A stretch of DNA of 64,000 bases from JACOMS01 sp964352785 (lineage in GTDB: Bacteria; Pseudomonadota; Alphaproteobacteria; Caulobacterales; Maricaulaceae). The number at the start of each line of letters is the position of its first letter. Position 1 is the stretch's first letter. This document shows, one piece after another, positions 26,964-36,204 of this stretch. A program made the translations under genes and the position numbers. Location of the stretch: NCBI GenBank assembly GCA_964352785.1, contig CAYGTI010000006.1, positions 62,001 through 126,000 on the forward strand, in the 5' to 3' direction. The notes below the pieces were generated by a model. The model had not been told where the DNA came from, did no database searches, and worked only from the letters and a program-made list of their open reading frames with translations.

Positions 26964-27392
26964 ATGGTATTTAACTTAGACAATTTTCTGCCTTACAGAC
27001 TATCTCGATTAACAAACAAACTCAGCCGTGATCTCGCGGGATTGTATGAAGATAAGTTCGATATAAACCGTACACAGTGGCGGGTTATGTCTGTTTTACT
27101 GAGTTCGGGTGAACAAACCGCACAATCTATTGCAGCCAGAACAGTTATGGATAAAAGCGTGATTAGCCGCGCCGTCAAAGGCTTAATTGAAAAAGACTAT
27201 ATCCGCAGAGGCGTTAGCCAAACCGATGGCCGCGCGGCGCCGTTAAAGCTTACGGCCTACGGTCTGCGAATCGCGAACCAGATTGCCTATCTTGTGCTCG
27301 AATCGGAGCGTAGTTTTAAAGCACGTCTGGGTGATCAAGACCTTGCGCAGCTAGAGCGTATACTGACCCGTCTGGACGTGTCTGCAGATTAG
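26964..27392 (+). CDS. MarR-family transcriptional regulator
   Basis: 142 residues with a winged helix-turn-helix of MarR type: INRTQWRVMSVLLSSGEQTAQSIAARTVMDKSVISRAVKGLIEKDYIRRG followed by the wing SQTDGRAAPLKLT (split here for length: recognition helix MDKSVISRAVKGL). The dimerisation helices lie at both ends. MarR proteins usually repress a divergent operon and release it when an aromatic ligand binds. The divergent VOC-FAH-thioesterase genes and the perfect-looking palindrome in the short gap make them the likely target, along with its own gene. Confidence 0.93.
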   Translation: MVFNLDNFLPYRLSRLTNKLSRDLAGLYEDKFDINRTQWRVMSVLLSSGEQTAQSIAARTVMDKSVISRAVKGLIEKDYIRRGVSQTDGRAAPLKLTAYGLRIANQIAYLVLESERSFKARLGDQDLAQLERILTRLDVSAD

Positions 27393-27492
27393 CACTGGAC
27401 TTTTTACATCTATCGCCTAAAGCGGCGCAAAATTTGTTATTATTGTCACCCGTCCAGTAGCAATGTGCGGGCCTGACCCATAGAGACTCAAT

Positions 27493-29349
27493 ATGTCGAA
27501 CTCCATTAAATACCTCCGAAACGTTGCGATTGTCGCTCACGTTGACCACGGCAAGACAACACTTGTTGATAAACTGCTTCGCCAATCCGGTACTCTGGAT
27601 GAGCGCGGTGAGCGCGAAGAGCGCGTTATGGACAGTAATGATATTGAAAAAGAGCGCGGGATTACGATCTTGGCGAAAAATACGGCTATCCGCTGGACAG
27701 ACCCAGACGCGCAAGAGTGGCGCATTAACATCGTGGACACACCCGGACACGCGGATTTTGGCGGTGAAGTTGAGCGCGTTCTCTCTATGGTCGACTCCGT
27801 TGTGCTTTTGGTGGACGCCGTTGAAGGCCCGATGCCGCAGACCTCTTTTGTGACAAAGAAAGCGCTCGCACAGGGCCTTCGTCCTATTGTTGTTATTAAT
27901 AAAGTTGATCGCGTTGGCTCGCGCCCTGACTGGGTTGTTGACCAGACCTTTGATTTGTTTGACCGCCTTGGAGCAACAGACGAACAGCTCGATTTCCCCG
28001 TTGTCTTTGCCTCTGCGATTAACGGCTGGGCCGCTGATGAAGCAGGCGATGAGGGTACAGATATGACCCCGCTCTTTCAGTCTATTGTCAAAAACACGCC
28101 CATCCCAGATGTTGACCCGGACGCGCCGTTCCAACTTCAAATCTCCGCCCTTGATTATAACAGCTACACGGGCGTGATCGGTGTGGGCCGCGTCCTTCGC
28201 GGGACAATGAAGAAGAACATGCCTGTCATCGTGGCTAGCCCGGACGGTAAGCAGCGCAAAGCCAAAATCTTGCAGCCCATGGGTTTCATGGGGCTTGAGC
28301 GTTTGGATATGGACGAAGTGGCTGCGGGCGATATTGTGGCTTTCACGGGTATTGATAAGCTCGGAATTTCCGACATGATCTGCGATCCGGATCATGTTGA
28401 CATGCTGCCGCCGCTCAGTGTGGATGAGCCGACGATCTCTATGACATTTCAAGTCAATGACAGCCCGTTTGCGGGGCGCGAGGGTAAATATGTGACGTCT
28501 CGCAACATTAAAGACCGTCTTGACCGCGAGCTTATTCACAATGTGGCGCTCAGGGTAGAGCAGCTTGAAGATGCGGATAAATTCCGTGTATCAGGACGCG
28601 GAGAACTCCACCTTTCAATCCTCATTGAGAACATGCGCCGCGAAGGGTTCGAACTCGCCATTTCCCGCCCGCAGGTTATCAACAAAGAGATCGACGGTGT
28701 GCTGTGTGAGCCGTGGGAACAGCTAACCGTTGATGTTGAGATGGATCACCAAGGCTCGATCATGGAGAAGCTGGGCGAGCGCAAGGGTAATCTCAAAGAT
28801 ATGGTGCCGGACGGTAAAGGCCGTGTGCGTTTGGATTACGAAATTCCGACGCGCGGCCTGATTGGTTTCCGCTCAGATTTTTTAACGCTAACGTCGGGTT
28901 CAGGCTTGCTTTATCACAACTTTGACCGTTACGCACCGCGCACAAAAGCGGGTATTGGCCGCCGACAAAAGGGTGTCCTGATCTCTAATGGCACCGGCAA
29001 AGCCGCAGGCTTCGCAATTTGGAACCTCCAAGAACGCGGTAAGTTTTTCATTGGTCACGCGGCTGATGTTTATGAAGGCCTTGTGATTGCTATCCATGCG
29101 CGCGAGAATGATCTTGTCGTCAACCCTCTGAAAGGCAAGCAACTGACCAACGTTCGCGCCTCCGGCACCGATGAAGCGGTTGTCCTGACAACGCCCATTA
29201 ATGTGACGCTGGAATACGCGCTTGAGTTTATCAATGATGATGAACTTGTCGAAGTGACTCCCGATTCCATTCGAATCCGTAAGCGTTTCTTGCTCGAACA
29301 TGAGCGCAAGAAAGAGAGCCGTAAGGCTGAGGCGATGGACAACGCTTAG
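27493..29349 (+). CDS. typA: Ribosome-associated GTPase TypA/BipA
   Basis: 618 residues, full length for TypA. G-domain motifs: G1 AHVDHGKTTLVDKLL, G2 region ERGITILAKNT, G3 DTPGHADFGGEVERV and G4 NKVDR. EF-G-like domains II, III and V follow, and the BipA-specific C-terminus (ETPTRGLIGFRSDFLT-like IPTRGLIGFRSDF, LVVNPLKGKQLTNVRASGTDEAV). It binds ribosomes at low temperature or stress and helps assembly. A strong terminator follows. A 407-codon antisense frame over this gene is a coding shadow. Confidence 0.98.
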   Translation: MSNSIKYLRNVAIVAHVDHGKTTLVDKLLRQSGTLDERGEREERVMDSNDIEKERGITILAKNTAIRWTDPDAQEWRINIVDTPGHADFGGEVERVLSMVDSVVLLVDAVEGPMPQTSFVTKKALAQGLRPIVVINKVDRVGSRPDWVVDQTFDLFDRLGATDEQLDFPVVFASAINGWAADEAGDEGTDMTPLFQSIVKNTPIPDVDPDAPFQLQISALDYNSYTGVIGVGRVLRGTMKKNMPVIVASPDGKQRKAKILQPMGFMGLERLDMDEVAAGDIVAFTGIDKLGISDMICDPDHVDMLPPLSVDEPTISMTFQVNDSPFAGREGKYVTSRNIKDRLDRELIHNVALRVEQLEDADKFRVSGRGELHLSILIENMRREGFELAISRPQVINKEIDGVLCEPWEQLTVDVEMDHQGSIMEKLGERKGNLKDMVPDGKGRVRLDYEIPTRGLIGFRSDFLTLTSGSGLLYHNFDRYAPRTKAGIGRRQKGVLISNGTGKAAGFAIWNLQERGKFFIGHAADVYEGLVIAIHARENDLVVNPLKGKQLTNVRASGTDEAVVLTTPINVTLEYALEFINDDELVEVTPDSIRIRKRFLLEHERKKESRKAEAMDNA

Positions 29350-29393
29350 TTCATTCTAGCGTTGGACGTGCTAGGCGTTGGATGTGCCGGGTT

Positions 29394-29440
29394 AGCGTCC
29401 CCTTCGCTGCTTTGCGAGAAGGGACGCTTTGATTGTTTTT
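29394..29440 (+). terminator. Rho-independent terminator of typA
   Basis: AGCGTCCC (29394-29401) pairs with GGGACGCT (29421-29428), extended inward by CTTCGC against GCGAGAA with a bulge. A T-rich tail TTTGATTGTTTTT follows. It ends just before the convergent DUF481 gene stop. Confidence 0.85.
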
Positions 29441-29445
29441 CGTCT

Positions 29446-30183
29446 TTACTTAATCGTGTAGACAACGCCTATACGAGTGATCGTGTCGGTGTTTTCAAAT
29501 CCGGTTGGTACATCCGTGTGATGATCAACGCGGAACGAGGCGCGCGCGGCCAAATTGCCCATGAGTTGCGCCGTGATTCCGATATCATTCCAGATATAAG
29601 TATCGCTCTCGGAGTAGGTCAGCTCTGTATCGTTATAAAGTGAGACATTTTCATTTAAGGCAAAATCAAAATCTGAGAACGCCCGAACAGCGAAATCATT
29701 CTGGCGCTCACTGGCCGCGCCGCCGGGTGTTCCAGCCGCAACGCGCACTTTTTGTGAGCGGTAGCCGACGCCGCCTTCAAGGTTCCAACTGATCGGTTCA
29801 GGCAATACGGCTTTGTAACCGAGGCCAGTGCCAAGGAAATAACCATCTTTGTAAGCCCCGAAAGAGTCTTGGTACATATCGCCATTACCGTAAATATAAA
29901 GGCGTTCGTTAACGTCGCGGTCTAGCTGATAACCCAGATCAAAGCGGCGTTTATTTTCAACGCCGCTAACCTTGCCAAAGTCGCCTGACGCGTTGAATTT
30001 GTGACGCCAAATATCAGTTTTTTTTTGGAGTTTAACGGCAATACCGGCATCTGTTGTTTCGGTGTTACCTGTTGTTTGTGAGCCTGAAAGCGACGCTTCG
30101 CCTGTCCAGCCATTATCGTCTGCGGCTGCCGCCGTTGAAAGAGACACCGCAAAAATAACGGCCAAAGAGAGTTTTTTGAACAT
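29446..30183 (-). CDS. DUF481 outer-membrane beta-barrel protein (YdiY-like)
   Basis: 245 residues. A signal peptide (FKKLSLAVIFAVSLSTAAAA) precedes a beta-barrel domain: GWTGEASLSGSQTTGNTET, the characteristic first strands of the family. The alternating strands include YQLDRDVNERLYIYGNG and LGTGLGYKAVLPEPISWNLEGGVGY, and it closes with DTITRIGVVYTIK. Such proteins are often termed salt-induced outer-membrane proteins; the function is not established. Single gene between typA and the P450. Confidence 0.9.
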   Translation of the reverse strand: MFKKLSLAVIFAVSLSTAAAADDNGWTGEASLSGSQTTGNTETTDAGIAVKLQKKTDIWRHKFNASGDFGKVSGVENKRRFDLGYQLDRDVNERLYIYGNGDMYQDSFGAYKDGYFLGTGLGYKAVLPEPISWNLEGGVGYRSQKVRVAAGTPGGAASERQNDFAVRAFSDFDFALNENVSLYNDTELTYSESDTYIWNDIGITAQLMGNLAARASFRVDHHTDVPTGFENTDTITRIGVVYTIK

Positions 30184-30306
30184 GTGTTTTCCTTACCTGT
30201 CCGGTTTAAAATAATCCGGTGCCTATAAAGAATTATGGTGTACGAAATATGAACAAAACGAGCTCAGCTTGGGGCATGTGCTACGCGCAAGCTATCCGCT
30301 CAGCCA

Positions 30307-31560
30307 TTATCGGTTCGTCCGTACCATCATGTGCGTAAAGTGGCGCGCGTTATAATGAGCAGGGTCACGCACGGGTCGGCTTTCAAGCGATGCGTTCGGA
30401 AAGCGCTTTATAAACTCAAGAAGCATCAATTTGGCTTGGGCTTTGGCCAGAAAAAGCCCCGCACAGACATGACCACCCGCGCCAAATACAATATTGCCGT
30501 TCAGGTTACGCGTAATATCAAACTCTTGCGGGTTCTCCCATTGGTTGGGGTCTAAACCTGCGGCTTGACTAGCAATAATGATTTGCTCTCCGCGTTTTAT
30601 AGTTTGACCTTCAAAAACAACATCTTCGAGTGCGAAACGGTGCAAGCCTGTTTTACCAAAGCTCTCAAACCGCAGGGCTTCTGTAATGGCATTATCAGCA
30701 AGAGTCGGGTCAGCTTTGAGTTTCTCAAATTGATCAGGATGGCTGAGCAGAGCATACAGCAGAGACGGGTGCATTTCCCCAGCAGTGTCGCTACCGGCTG
30801 CGAGCATGGCTGCGACGATGCCAAGAATTTCCCAATCATTGAGGCGGTCATCACCTTCTTGAGCGGTCAGTAAAAGTCCAATAAAATCATCGCCGGGGCT
30901 TGTTAACTCGCGGCGTGCCGCAATAATGTTCTGTAAAAGCGCGACGCCTTCAAGGGCTGTTTTGAGGAGCTCCGCGCGGTCCTCGGGTGATGTGGCGATA
31001 CCGTTACACCGCACCATGGCCCAACCTAATTTATCAAAAACGGCATCGTGCTCAGGCGGTATGCCCGCGAGCCTGGCAATGGAGGCGCGGGGAATATCCT
31101 TAGAGAGTGTCGTGACCACATTGAATACGTCTTGATCTTTAATATCGTCAAAGGCTTTGATCACGATTCCTGATATTTTCGTTTGAATGTCTTGGGTGAC
31201 ACGCGCAGAGAAGGCTTTTGAGGCAAGCCTGCGAACCCGGCGGTGATCAGACTTATCAAGGCGAAACAGAGCATGATCAAGCATACGCTCAAAATCGTTC
31301 TTGTCGGCCTCCGTTGGTTCGGGCGGGGCGAATTTCCATTCCATAAAGTTCGGGGTGAGGCGCTCGTCCGCAAGGATTGTTTTACAGAGATCATGGGATG
31401 TGACAATCCAAGCTTGCCACGGCTCATACCAGCCGAGGCGCTCTCTCGTGCCGGTGAATAAGCTGTGCACAACAGAGCGGTAATCGTCTAAATATTCTGG
31501 TGATTGTGGCTTATATAGTGCTGTAAAATCTGAAGCATCAGTCGGTAACGTCGCGGTCAT
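30307..31560 (-). CDS. Cytochrome P450
   Basis: 417 residues, soluble bacterial class I P450. The heme-binding loop is FGAGGHVCAG with the thiolate Cys at residue 366. The I-helix reads AAMLAAGSDTAGE with the acid-alcohol pair, and the K-helix EALRFES holds the ExxR. Bacterial P450s of this length need ferredoxin and a reductase, and neither is adjacent. It could hydroxylate a terpenoid or steroid, which would fit the locus 4 kb downstream, but the sequence does not identify the substrate. The ATG at 31560 is the only good start. Confidence 0.96.
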   Translation of the reverse strand: MTATLPTDASDFTALYKPQSPEYLDDYRSVVHSLFTGTRERLGWYEPWQAWIVTSHDLCKTILADERLTPNFMEWKFAPPEPTEADKNDFERMLDHALFRLDKSDHRRVRRLASKAFSARVTQDIQTKISGIVIKAFDDIKDQDVFNVVTTLSKDIPRASIARLAGIPPEHDAVFDKLGWAMVRCNGIATSPEDRAELLKTALEGVALLQNIIAARRELTSPGDDFIGLLLTAQEGDDRLNDWEILGIVAAMLAAGSDTAGEMHPSLLYALLSHPDQFEKLKADPTLADNAITEALRFESFGKTGLHRFALEDVVFEGQTIKRGEQIIIASQAAGLDPNQWENPQEFDITRNLNGNIVFGAGGHVCAGLFLAKAQAKLMLLEFIKRFPNASLESRPVRDPAHYNARHFTHMMVRTNR

Positions 31561-31637
31561 TAATAGCCCTCATTATTATATTCCATACAATGTAGCGGAA
31601 ATTACTAATCGTGAACAGTGGCTCTGTTTTCGCCTTT

Positions 31638-32450
31638 TTATAAACTAGCTAAATATGACATTAGATGAAGCATATCAGTGTCTGTTTGAGCGCTAGACTG
31701 TTCATTTATTTCCATAAGTAATTCACATATTTTTTGATGTTTTGCAGCATTGTCGACTGTATTAGAAATGGGCGGATCAATTTCTTCTATTTCCCATTTT
31801 TCTATTGCTGCCGGAAGGATTTCATCGAAAAGCTTTTTTCCACGCGCTAAATCCGGCTTATAATTAGGGCTGCGTGGTTGATCTATAAAGAATGCAGCAA
31901 TCATTTGTTCTTCTTTTTTTTGATACTCATCATCAAGTAAGGTATCCAGACGTTCGTATGGGCGACCAAAGAACTTTTGTGTACAGACATGCGGAGCCTT
32001 TATTTGTAGTATTTCATACATTTCATTGGCAATTAAATTTTCATTACGCAAAGTTCTGGCGGAGGCTTCTTGCCTCTTCTCTTGAATAACTAAGTCTAAG
32101 TTTTGTCTAAATATGTTGATCTCATCGCTAGAAATATTATTGTTGCGTAACATTTTATCAAGCGGATAAATAATGTCTTTATAGGCTTTAGGGTTTTCGC
32201 CTTTTATATACTGCAAATAAGGGATGAATTCTGCTGCTTCATTCACTTCGGCGTGTGAAAAGCGTGGCAAATACATGTTTTTGTAAAGAGATGTCAGAAC
32301 AAAGCTACCCAGGACGACTAATCCACCGGAGAGGCCGAATGCTATGTTCCTGTGAGTTTGATTAGTTAAAAATTTTGATGCGAATGCGCCACCAACACCT
32401 GCCACAAGAGCTCCACCTAATGCAGCATATACTATTGAAGAGATATCCAT
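31638..32450 (-). CDS. AT-rich predicted membrane protein, unknown function
   Basis: 270 residues. Two N-terminal hydrophobic stretches (IVYAALGGALVAGVGGAF and IAFGLSGGLVVLGSFVLTSLY) form a hairpin anchor. About 210 charged residues follow, with helical stretches such as LDLVIQEKRQEASARTLRNE and LDDEYQKKEEQMIAAFF. No domain recognised. Base composition is far more AT-rich than its neighbours P450 and uvrB, which suggests recent arrival. The following 120 bp to uvrB are also AT-rich and empty. Confidence 0.75.
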   Translation of the reverse strand: MDISSIVYAALGGALVAGVGGAFASKFLTNQTHRNIAFGLSGGLVVLGSFVLTSLYKNMYLPRFSHAEVNEAAEFIPYLQYIKGENPKAYKDIIYPLDKMLRNNNISSDEINIFRQNLDLVIQEKRQEASARTLRNENLIANEMYEILQIKAPHVCTQKFFGRPYERLDTLLDDEYQKKEEQMIAAFFIDQPRSPNYKPDLARGKKLFDEILPAAIEKWEIEEIDPPISNTVDNAAKHQKICELLMEINEQSSAQTDTDMLHLMSYLASL

Positions 32451-32572
32451 GACCGTTTTCCGCGTTAGAATTAACTATTAGAGTTATGTTAAGTCAGTTG
32501 TTTTGCTATAAAACTTTAATCAACGTAACAAAACTTTTAAACACAATGCGCGCAATTAGGTGAGTATGATTC

Positions 32573-34762
32573 TTACTCCCCTTGCAATTTTTTCAATTCA
32601 TCGCGTAATCTCGCTGCCTCCTCAAACTCCAAGTTCTCTGCGGCGAGGAACATGCGTTTTTCGAGGTCGGCGAGGACGGCGGAGAGGTTCGCGCCGTAGC
32701 CTTCGGTCATGACGCCACGTTCCGGTTTGCCGCTTTTGCCGACGCGGGTTTTGTGCTGGAAGGCCTTTTGTCCGGGCTCGGCGACTTCGAGCGCTGACTT
32801 TTTAAGCTGTCCGGACGGGGTATAGCGGGCGGCGTCAGCTTTGATTTTATCCGCGTTTTCCGTATCGCCAACAATATCGACAACGCCGCGCGCGACAGTG
32901 GTCGGCGTGATGCCGTGCTTTTCATTATGCGCAATTTGGCGCGTGCGCCGCCGGTCTGTTTCGTCCATGGCGCGCTGCATCGAGCCTGTCATTTTATCGG
33001 CATACAGAACAACGCGGGCATTGGCGTTTCGGGCCGCGCGCCCAATCGTCTGCACGAGAGACGTTTCAGAGCGTAGAAACCCCTCTTTGTCGGCGTCAAG
33101 TATTCCGACGAACGCACATTCCGGTATATCCAAACCTTCGCGCAAAAGGTTGATTCCAATCAGAACATCGAACACGCCCATGCGCAAATCGCGGATAATT
33201 TCGATCCGCTCCAGCGTATCAATATCGCTGTGCATATAGCGCACACGAATGCCTTGATCGTGCATATATTCGGTTAGATCTTCGGACATTTTCTTCGTTA
33301 GCGTGGTCACAAGAGAGCGGAAACCCGCCTTGGCCACGCGCTGCACCTCATCGATGACGTCGTCTACTTGGCTCGCGCCGTTAAGCGAGACAGGCCGGAC
33401 TTCGACGGGCGGATCAATCAGGCCCGTGGGACGAATGACTTGCTCGGTGAAGACGCCGCCTGTTTTTTCCATCTCCCATTTTCCGGGGGTAGCCGAGACA
33501 TGCACCGTTTGGGGACGCATCGCTTCCCATTCCTCAAATTTAAGCGGACGGTTATCAACGCAGGACGGCAGACGGAAGCCGTGCTGCCAAAGAGTGCCTT
33601 TACGGTTAGCATCACCCTTGCTCATCGCGCCGATTTGCGAAACCGAGACATGGCTTTCATCCATAAACAGAAGTGCATTTTCAGGTAAGTATTCGAACAG
33701 AGTCGGCGGCGGCTCTCCGGGCGCGCGGCCCGTGAGATAGCGTGAATAGTTCTCAATGCCGGTGCAAAACCCTTGCGCGGCCATCATTTCAAGATCAAAT
33801 TCCGTGCGCTGCGCAAGGCGCTGGGCTTCGAGTAGCTTTTGTTCCTTTTCATACCGGGTTAGGCACTGATGGAGTTCTTGTTTGATGCCTCTGATCGCGC
33901 TCTGGATTGTCGGGCGCGGCGTCACATAATGTGAGTTAGCATAGACACGTACATTTTCGAGCGCTTGAACGGTTTTGCCTGTTAACGGATCAAAGGCTGT
34001 GATGCTGTCAATTTCATCGCCAAAAAAGTCAATCCGCCAAGCCGTATCATCATAGTGAGCCGGAAAGACTTCGACTGTGTCGCCCCGCACGCGAAACGTT
34101 CCGCGCGTAAACGCCAAATCATTCCTGCTATATTGTAGCTCGACAAGTTGCGCCATGAGCGCGCGCGAGTCGACCTGTTGACCTTTGACCAAGTCGACCG
34201 TCATAGCCGTGTAGGTTTCGACCGACCCGATACCATAAATACAGGAGACGGAGGCCACAATGATACAGTCATCTCGCTCCAAAATAGCTCGCGTCGCGGC
34301 ATGGCGCATGCGGTCGATTTGCTCGTTTACGGACGAGTCTTTTTCAATGAATGTATCCGTACGTGGTACATAGGCTTCGGGTTGGTAATAGTCATAATAT
34401 GATACGAAATATTCAACGGCATTATATGGAAAAAAGCTCTTAAACTCACCGTAAAGCTGCGCCGCGAGTGTTTTATTGGGCGCCATGATGAGCGCCGGGC
34501 GCTGCGTTTGCTCTATGATTTTTGCCATTGTGAAGGTCTTGCCTGACCCGGTGACACCGAGGAGTACTTGGTCGCGTTCTCTGTCCTCAATACCGTCGCA
34601 AAGCTCTTTGATCGCATTGGGTTGATCGCCTTTGGGCTCAAACTCCGACACAAGGCGGAACGTTTTCCCGCCTTCGGATTTTTCTGGGCGGGCAGGGCGG
34701 TGCGGTGTCCACGCCATGGGGGCTTCACGGACTTCGGTTTTGGCTGAACTTGGCATGGTCAT
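32573..34762 (-). CDS. uvrB: Excinuclease ABC subunit B
   Basis: 729 residues; damage-verifying helicase-like subunit of nucleotide-excision repair. Walker A is LLGVTGSGKTFTMA, the beta-hairpin region YYDYYQPEAYVPRTDTFIEKD-type text sits near residue 120, and the DEAD-like box is LLFMDESHVS. Motif VI reads QTIGRAARNANARVVLYAD, and a C-terminal UVR motif for UvrC contact is at LEKRMFLAAENLEFEEAAR. N-terminal extension of about 25 residues before the conserved FRLVSEFEPKGDQPNAI. No LexA-type GTTC-N7-GTTC box was found upstream. Confidence 0.98.
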   Translation of the reverse strand: MTMPSSAKTEVREAPMAWTPHRPARPEKSEGGKTFRLVSEFEPKGDQPNAIKELCDGIEDRERDQVLLGVTGSGKTFTMAKIIEQTQRPALIMAPNKTLAAQLYGEFKSFFPYNAVEYFVSYYDYYQPEAYVPRTDTFIEKDSSVNEQIDRMRHAATRAILERDDCIIVASVSCIYGIGSVETYTAMTVDLVKGQQVDSRALMAQLVELQYSRNDLAFTRGTFRVRGDTVEVFPAHYDDTAWRIDFFGDEIDSITAFDPLTGKTVQALENVRVYANSHYVTPRPTIQSAIRGIKQELHQCLTRYEKEQKLLEAQRLAQRTEFDLEMMAAQGFCTGIENYSRYLTGRAPGEPPPTLFEYLPENALLFMDESHVSVSQIGAMSKGDANRKGTLWQHGFRLPSCVDNRPLKFEEWEAMRPQTVHVSATPGKWEMEKTGGVFTEQVIRPTGLIDPPVEVRPVSLNGASQVDDVIDEVQRVAKAGFRSLVTTLTKKMSEDLTEYMHDQGIRVRYMHSDIDTLERIEIIRDLRMGVFDVLIGINLLREGLDIPECAFVGILDADKEGFLRSETSLVQTIGRAARNANARVVLYADKMTGSMQRAMDETDRRRTRQIAHNEKHGITPTTVARGVVDIVGDTENADKIKADAARYTPSGQLKKSALEVAEPGQKAFQHKTRVGKSGKPERGVMTEGYGANLSAVLADLEKRMFLAAENLEFEEAARLRDELKKLQGE

Positions 34763-34938
34763 AAGTTAAGCACAGCAGGGCGGAATGCAAGTGCGAGCGG
34801 CCTCGAAACATGGGTGTGGGCCATCGAAAATGTCCTTATCTGGCGTTCAAGAATTTATGATCTTGTTAAACGTATCTCTCAACCGAGATTTCAGAAGTTT
34901 TTGATAGGCTTCATATGTTGCCCAAGGAGTGAGCACCT

Positions 34939-35352
34939 ATGATGATGAGAGACCTCAAGGATAAAATCACCGCCTATAAGATGAACGTGTCAGGGCAGGT
35001 TTTTCTTTGGACAAGTCTCGCGGCGTTCCCCTTGGCTCTCGGATCAGGTATGGTTGCTGACATGCGTACAGCCGATATCCAAAGCCGTCATCTGGAAGTG
35101 GCACTCATCGCGACTTCTAAGGTCGTCGCCGCGCAAACGGATATGACGCCGACTGAAAAACTTGATTATGCGGATATCATGTTTGAGCATCATTACCGCG
35201 GCGCGCTGGAGATTGACCTCGACGTTGCCGTCTTGAATGACCGGATTGAGCTGAGCGGCACGGGCTATATTGTCCCAACGGCGCGCAGGGCCTTTGGGGC
35301 AAAGACGGCTAACATCACGCAAACTGCCGCAACCCGATATGAGGATATTTAA
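34939..35352 (+). CDS. Short TadG-like pilus-assembly-type membrane protein (orphan)
   Basis: 137 residues; start at the first of three ATGs with AAGGAG at 34923-34928. SGQVFLWTSLAAFPLALGSGMVADM is the typical N-terminal segment of TadE/TadG-like proteins: a Gly, a hydrophobic helix, then a small-residue stretch leading into AVDYG-like VADM. A short periplasmic part follows (LEVALIATSKVVAAQ). Normal TadG proteins carry a large C-terminal von Willebrand domain, which is missing here, and no tad genes are near. It is either a minor pseudopilin-like protein or a reduced relative. Confidence 0.7.
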   Translation: MMMRDLKDKITAYKMNVSGQVFLWTSLAAFPLALGSGMVADMRTADIQSRHLEVALIATSKVVAAQTDMTPTEKLDYADIMFEHHYRGALEIDLDVAVLNDRIELSGTGYIVPTARRAFGAKTANITQTAATRYEDI

Positions 35353-35367
35353 GCGTTTCGTATAATC

Positions 35368-36204
35368 TTATCCAAACAAACGCCGCCGCTCCGTGAGGGC
35401 GGCTTTCATCCCTTTGTCGCGCACGAGTTTAAAAAAGGCCAAGAATGTCGGGCTTTGATGAAAGTCGGCATCCAGGTCAGACGCTTGGTGTGTTGACTTT
35501 GCGATATTCATATTATCGTAAAAGTTATTCGTCGCTTGTTTCAGGATCATCAAATGATTGACGGGCGTTTTAGCAATATCCGCCGCCAAGTTTTCGACGT
35601 AAGTGTCCAGAGTCTCAGGGGACGTCACGGCGTTAATCAAGCCGAGTTTTTCCGCTTCAAAGGCATTCATAGACCGCGCTGTGTAGAGCATTTCTTTGGT
35701 TTTGCGCATGCCAATGGTCAGGGGCCAGAAGAAAACCGTCGGCGGAATACCAAGATCGCGTCCCGCCGGGTGGCCGAAGCTGGCTTTATCGCTGGCGACA
35801 ACAAGGTCAGAGACCGCCAGCAACTCACCTGCGCCAGAGAGACATGCGCCGTGCACAGAGACAATGATAGGCTTGGGGAAACGCCACATATCGAGCCAGT
35901 AATCAAGCAGAGCTTTGATATCTTTCTTGTCAGTGTCGTAATCAACACCGCCGGGATGATTGGCCGGATATTGCGAGGTGACCCAGTTCTCTTCATTCAA
36001 ATCATAGCCCGCGCAAAACGCGCGTCCCGTGCTTTTGATCACAACAACAGAGACATCATCACGGGCGGCAGCATCATCCAATGAAGATTTCAATTCGGCG
36101 AGTAATTTTGGCGTCAGCGCATTAAGCTTCTCGGGCCTGTTAAGTGTGAGCGTAAGGATTTTATCAGTGATATCCGTCAGGATAGTATCATAAGGTTTAG
36201 TCAT
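35368..36204 (-). CDS. Enoyl-CoA hydratase/isomerase family protein
   Basis: 278 residues, crotonase fold. FCAGYDLNEENW forms one oxyanion-hole loop and LSGAGELLAVSDLVVASDKASF the other. The first catalytic Glu of the family is kept (GAGELLA), but the second is replaced (HPAGRDLG instead of PE...LG), so isomerase, hydrolase or atypical hydratase activity is possible. It overlaps purT by eight bases and is the last gene of the minus-strand operon SDR-SnoaL-MFS-purT-crotonase that diverges from the steroid genes, so a role in steroid side-chain or ring degradation is likely. Confidence 0.92.
   Translation of the reverse strand: MTKPYDTILTDITDKILTLTLNRPEKLNALTPKLLAELKSSLDDAAARDDVSVVVIKSTGRAFCAGYDLNEENWVTSQYPANHPGGVDYDTDKKDIKALLDYWLDMWRFPKPIIVSVHGACLSGAGELLAVSDLVVASDKASFGHPAGRDLGIPPTVFFWPLTIGMRKTKEMLYTARSMNAFEAEKLGLINAVTSPETLDTYVENLAADIAKTPVNHLMILKQATNNFYDNMNIAKSTHQASDLDADFHQSPTFLAFFKLVRDKGMKAALTERRRLFG

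Noticed and set aside
27316..28539. 407-codon minus-strand frame
   Set aside because: Lies antisense to typA, whose G motifs and length leave no doubt; the antisense frame is a shadow of its codon use.
30307..31560. P450 as part of the steroid locus
   Set aside because: It lies outside the run, with uvrB and unrelated genes between, and has no shared operator motif; a link remains only a guess.
34763..34938. LexA/SOS box upstream of uvrB
   Set aside because: No GTTC-N7-GTTC spacing found on either strand; only a single GTTC at about 34848.
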